From Desulfolucanica intricata (GTDB taxonomy: Bacteria; Bacillota; Desulfotomaculia; Desulfotomaculales; Desulfofarciminaceae), in NCBI RefSeq assembly GCF_001592105.1, contig NZ_BCWE01000025.1, positions 1 to 39,541 on the forward strand: 39,541 nucleotides of DNA. Reading direction: 5' to 3'. The position numbers were made by a program, and so were the translations under genes. Below the pieces are notes generated by a model. That model did not search any database, had not been told where the DNA came from, and worked only from the letters and a program-made list of their open reading frames with translations. Position 1 is the first letter of the stretch; each line of letters starts with the position of its first letter. Below, in pieces: positions 39,459 through 39,541 of this stretch.

Positions 39459-39541
39459 AGGTCAAGCCCTCGACCTATTAGTACCGGTCAGCTAAACACA
39501 TTACTGTGCTTACACACCCGGCCTATCTACCTGGTAGTCTA
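39459..39541 (-). rRNA. rrl: 23S ribosomal RNA, 3' end (continues beyond the window)
   Basis: The minus strand ends with GACCGGTACTAATAGGTCGA and GGGCTTGACCT, the universal 3' end of 23S rRNA. Only about 83 nt lie in the window. It is separated from 5S by a spacer of under 50 nt without a tRNA. Confidence 0.93.

Noticed and set aside
1-39541. CRISPR array or tRNA genes
   Set aside because: No regularly spaced direct repeats and no tRNA-like cloverleaf blocks (GGTTCRANYCC with matching arms) were seen on either strand, including the 23S-5S spacer.

Overview
The window looks like a chromosomal stretch of an anaerobic, spore-forming Bacillota, most like the Desulfotomaculum/Pelotomaculum group. 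This rests on purine-rich Shine-Dalgarno sites, many TTG/GTG starts, Bacillota-type insertion sequences, a LysM/spore-type protein, a CBO0543-type membrane protein, arsenic-gene remnants, and 5S and 23S rRNA whose spacer is under 50 nt. The species assignment is inference.

Layout. 1-2400: DNA-damage cluster (Y-family polymerase, small XRE regulator, SRAP protein). 2480-3640: IS scars (IS3-type end, IS66 remnant, IS256 transposase tail). 3700-5524: minus-strand operon ccdA - tlpA-like thioredoxin - methyltransferase. 5738-7200: a decayed lipoate locus with an intact lipoyl-domain protein, lipA and lpd fragments and a carboxymuconolactone-decarboxylase tail. 7443-8611: IS21 copy in which IstA and IstB are fused by deletion. 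8807-10105: arsenic locus reduced to arsR, a small Cys-rich protein, an ACR3 tail and an Fe-S-domain tail. 10305-11942: phosphoesterase and two overlapping crcB (Fluc) genes. 12143-18933: degraded mobile-element region with two broken tyrosine recombinases, a deleted CwlT-like wall hydrolase, a complete IS3 element and a HEPN-MNT pair. 18935-21440: complete IS21 element. 21541-23840: LysM protein, truncated GntR/UTRA regulator, IS3 tail, a long hairpin and a frameshifted gene. 24154-38136: defence island. 38335-39541: IS21 fragment, a small ORF under a multi-site palindromic operator, then the 3' end of an rRNA operon (5S and 23S end, minus strand).

The strongest biological unit is the minus-strand operon 38136 to 26796: AbrB-type regulator, DUF499-type ATPase, an uncharacterised 202-aa protein, a DUF1156-type DNA methyltransferase and a PLD-SNF2 helicase. 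The composition matches the helicase-methylase-ATPase ('Hma') type of candidate anti-phage systems. An AT-rich AIPR-family gene with an N-terminal nuclease-like motif follows, separated from it by IS debris.

The second theme is deletion. At least nine loci outside the defence operon carry internal deletions, gene-gene fusions or 5'/3' truncations, several leaving the frame open. No tRNA, CRISPR array or origin was recognised. The gaps 5525-5737, 6804-7044, 7198-7442, 11943-12142, 21441-21540, 22114-22297 and 38150-38330 hold nothing I can name.
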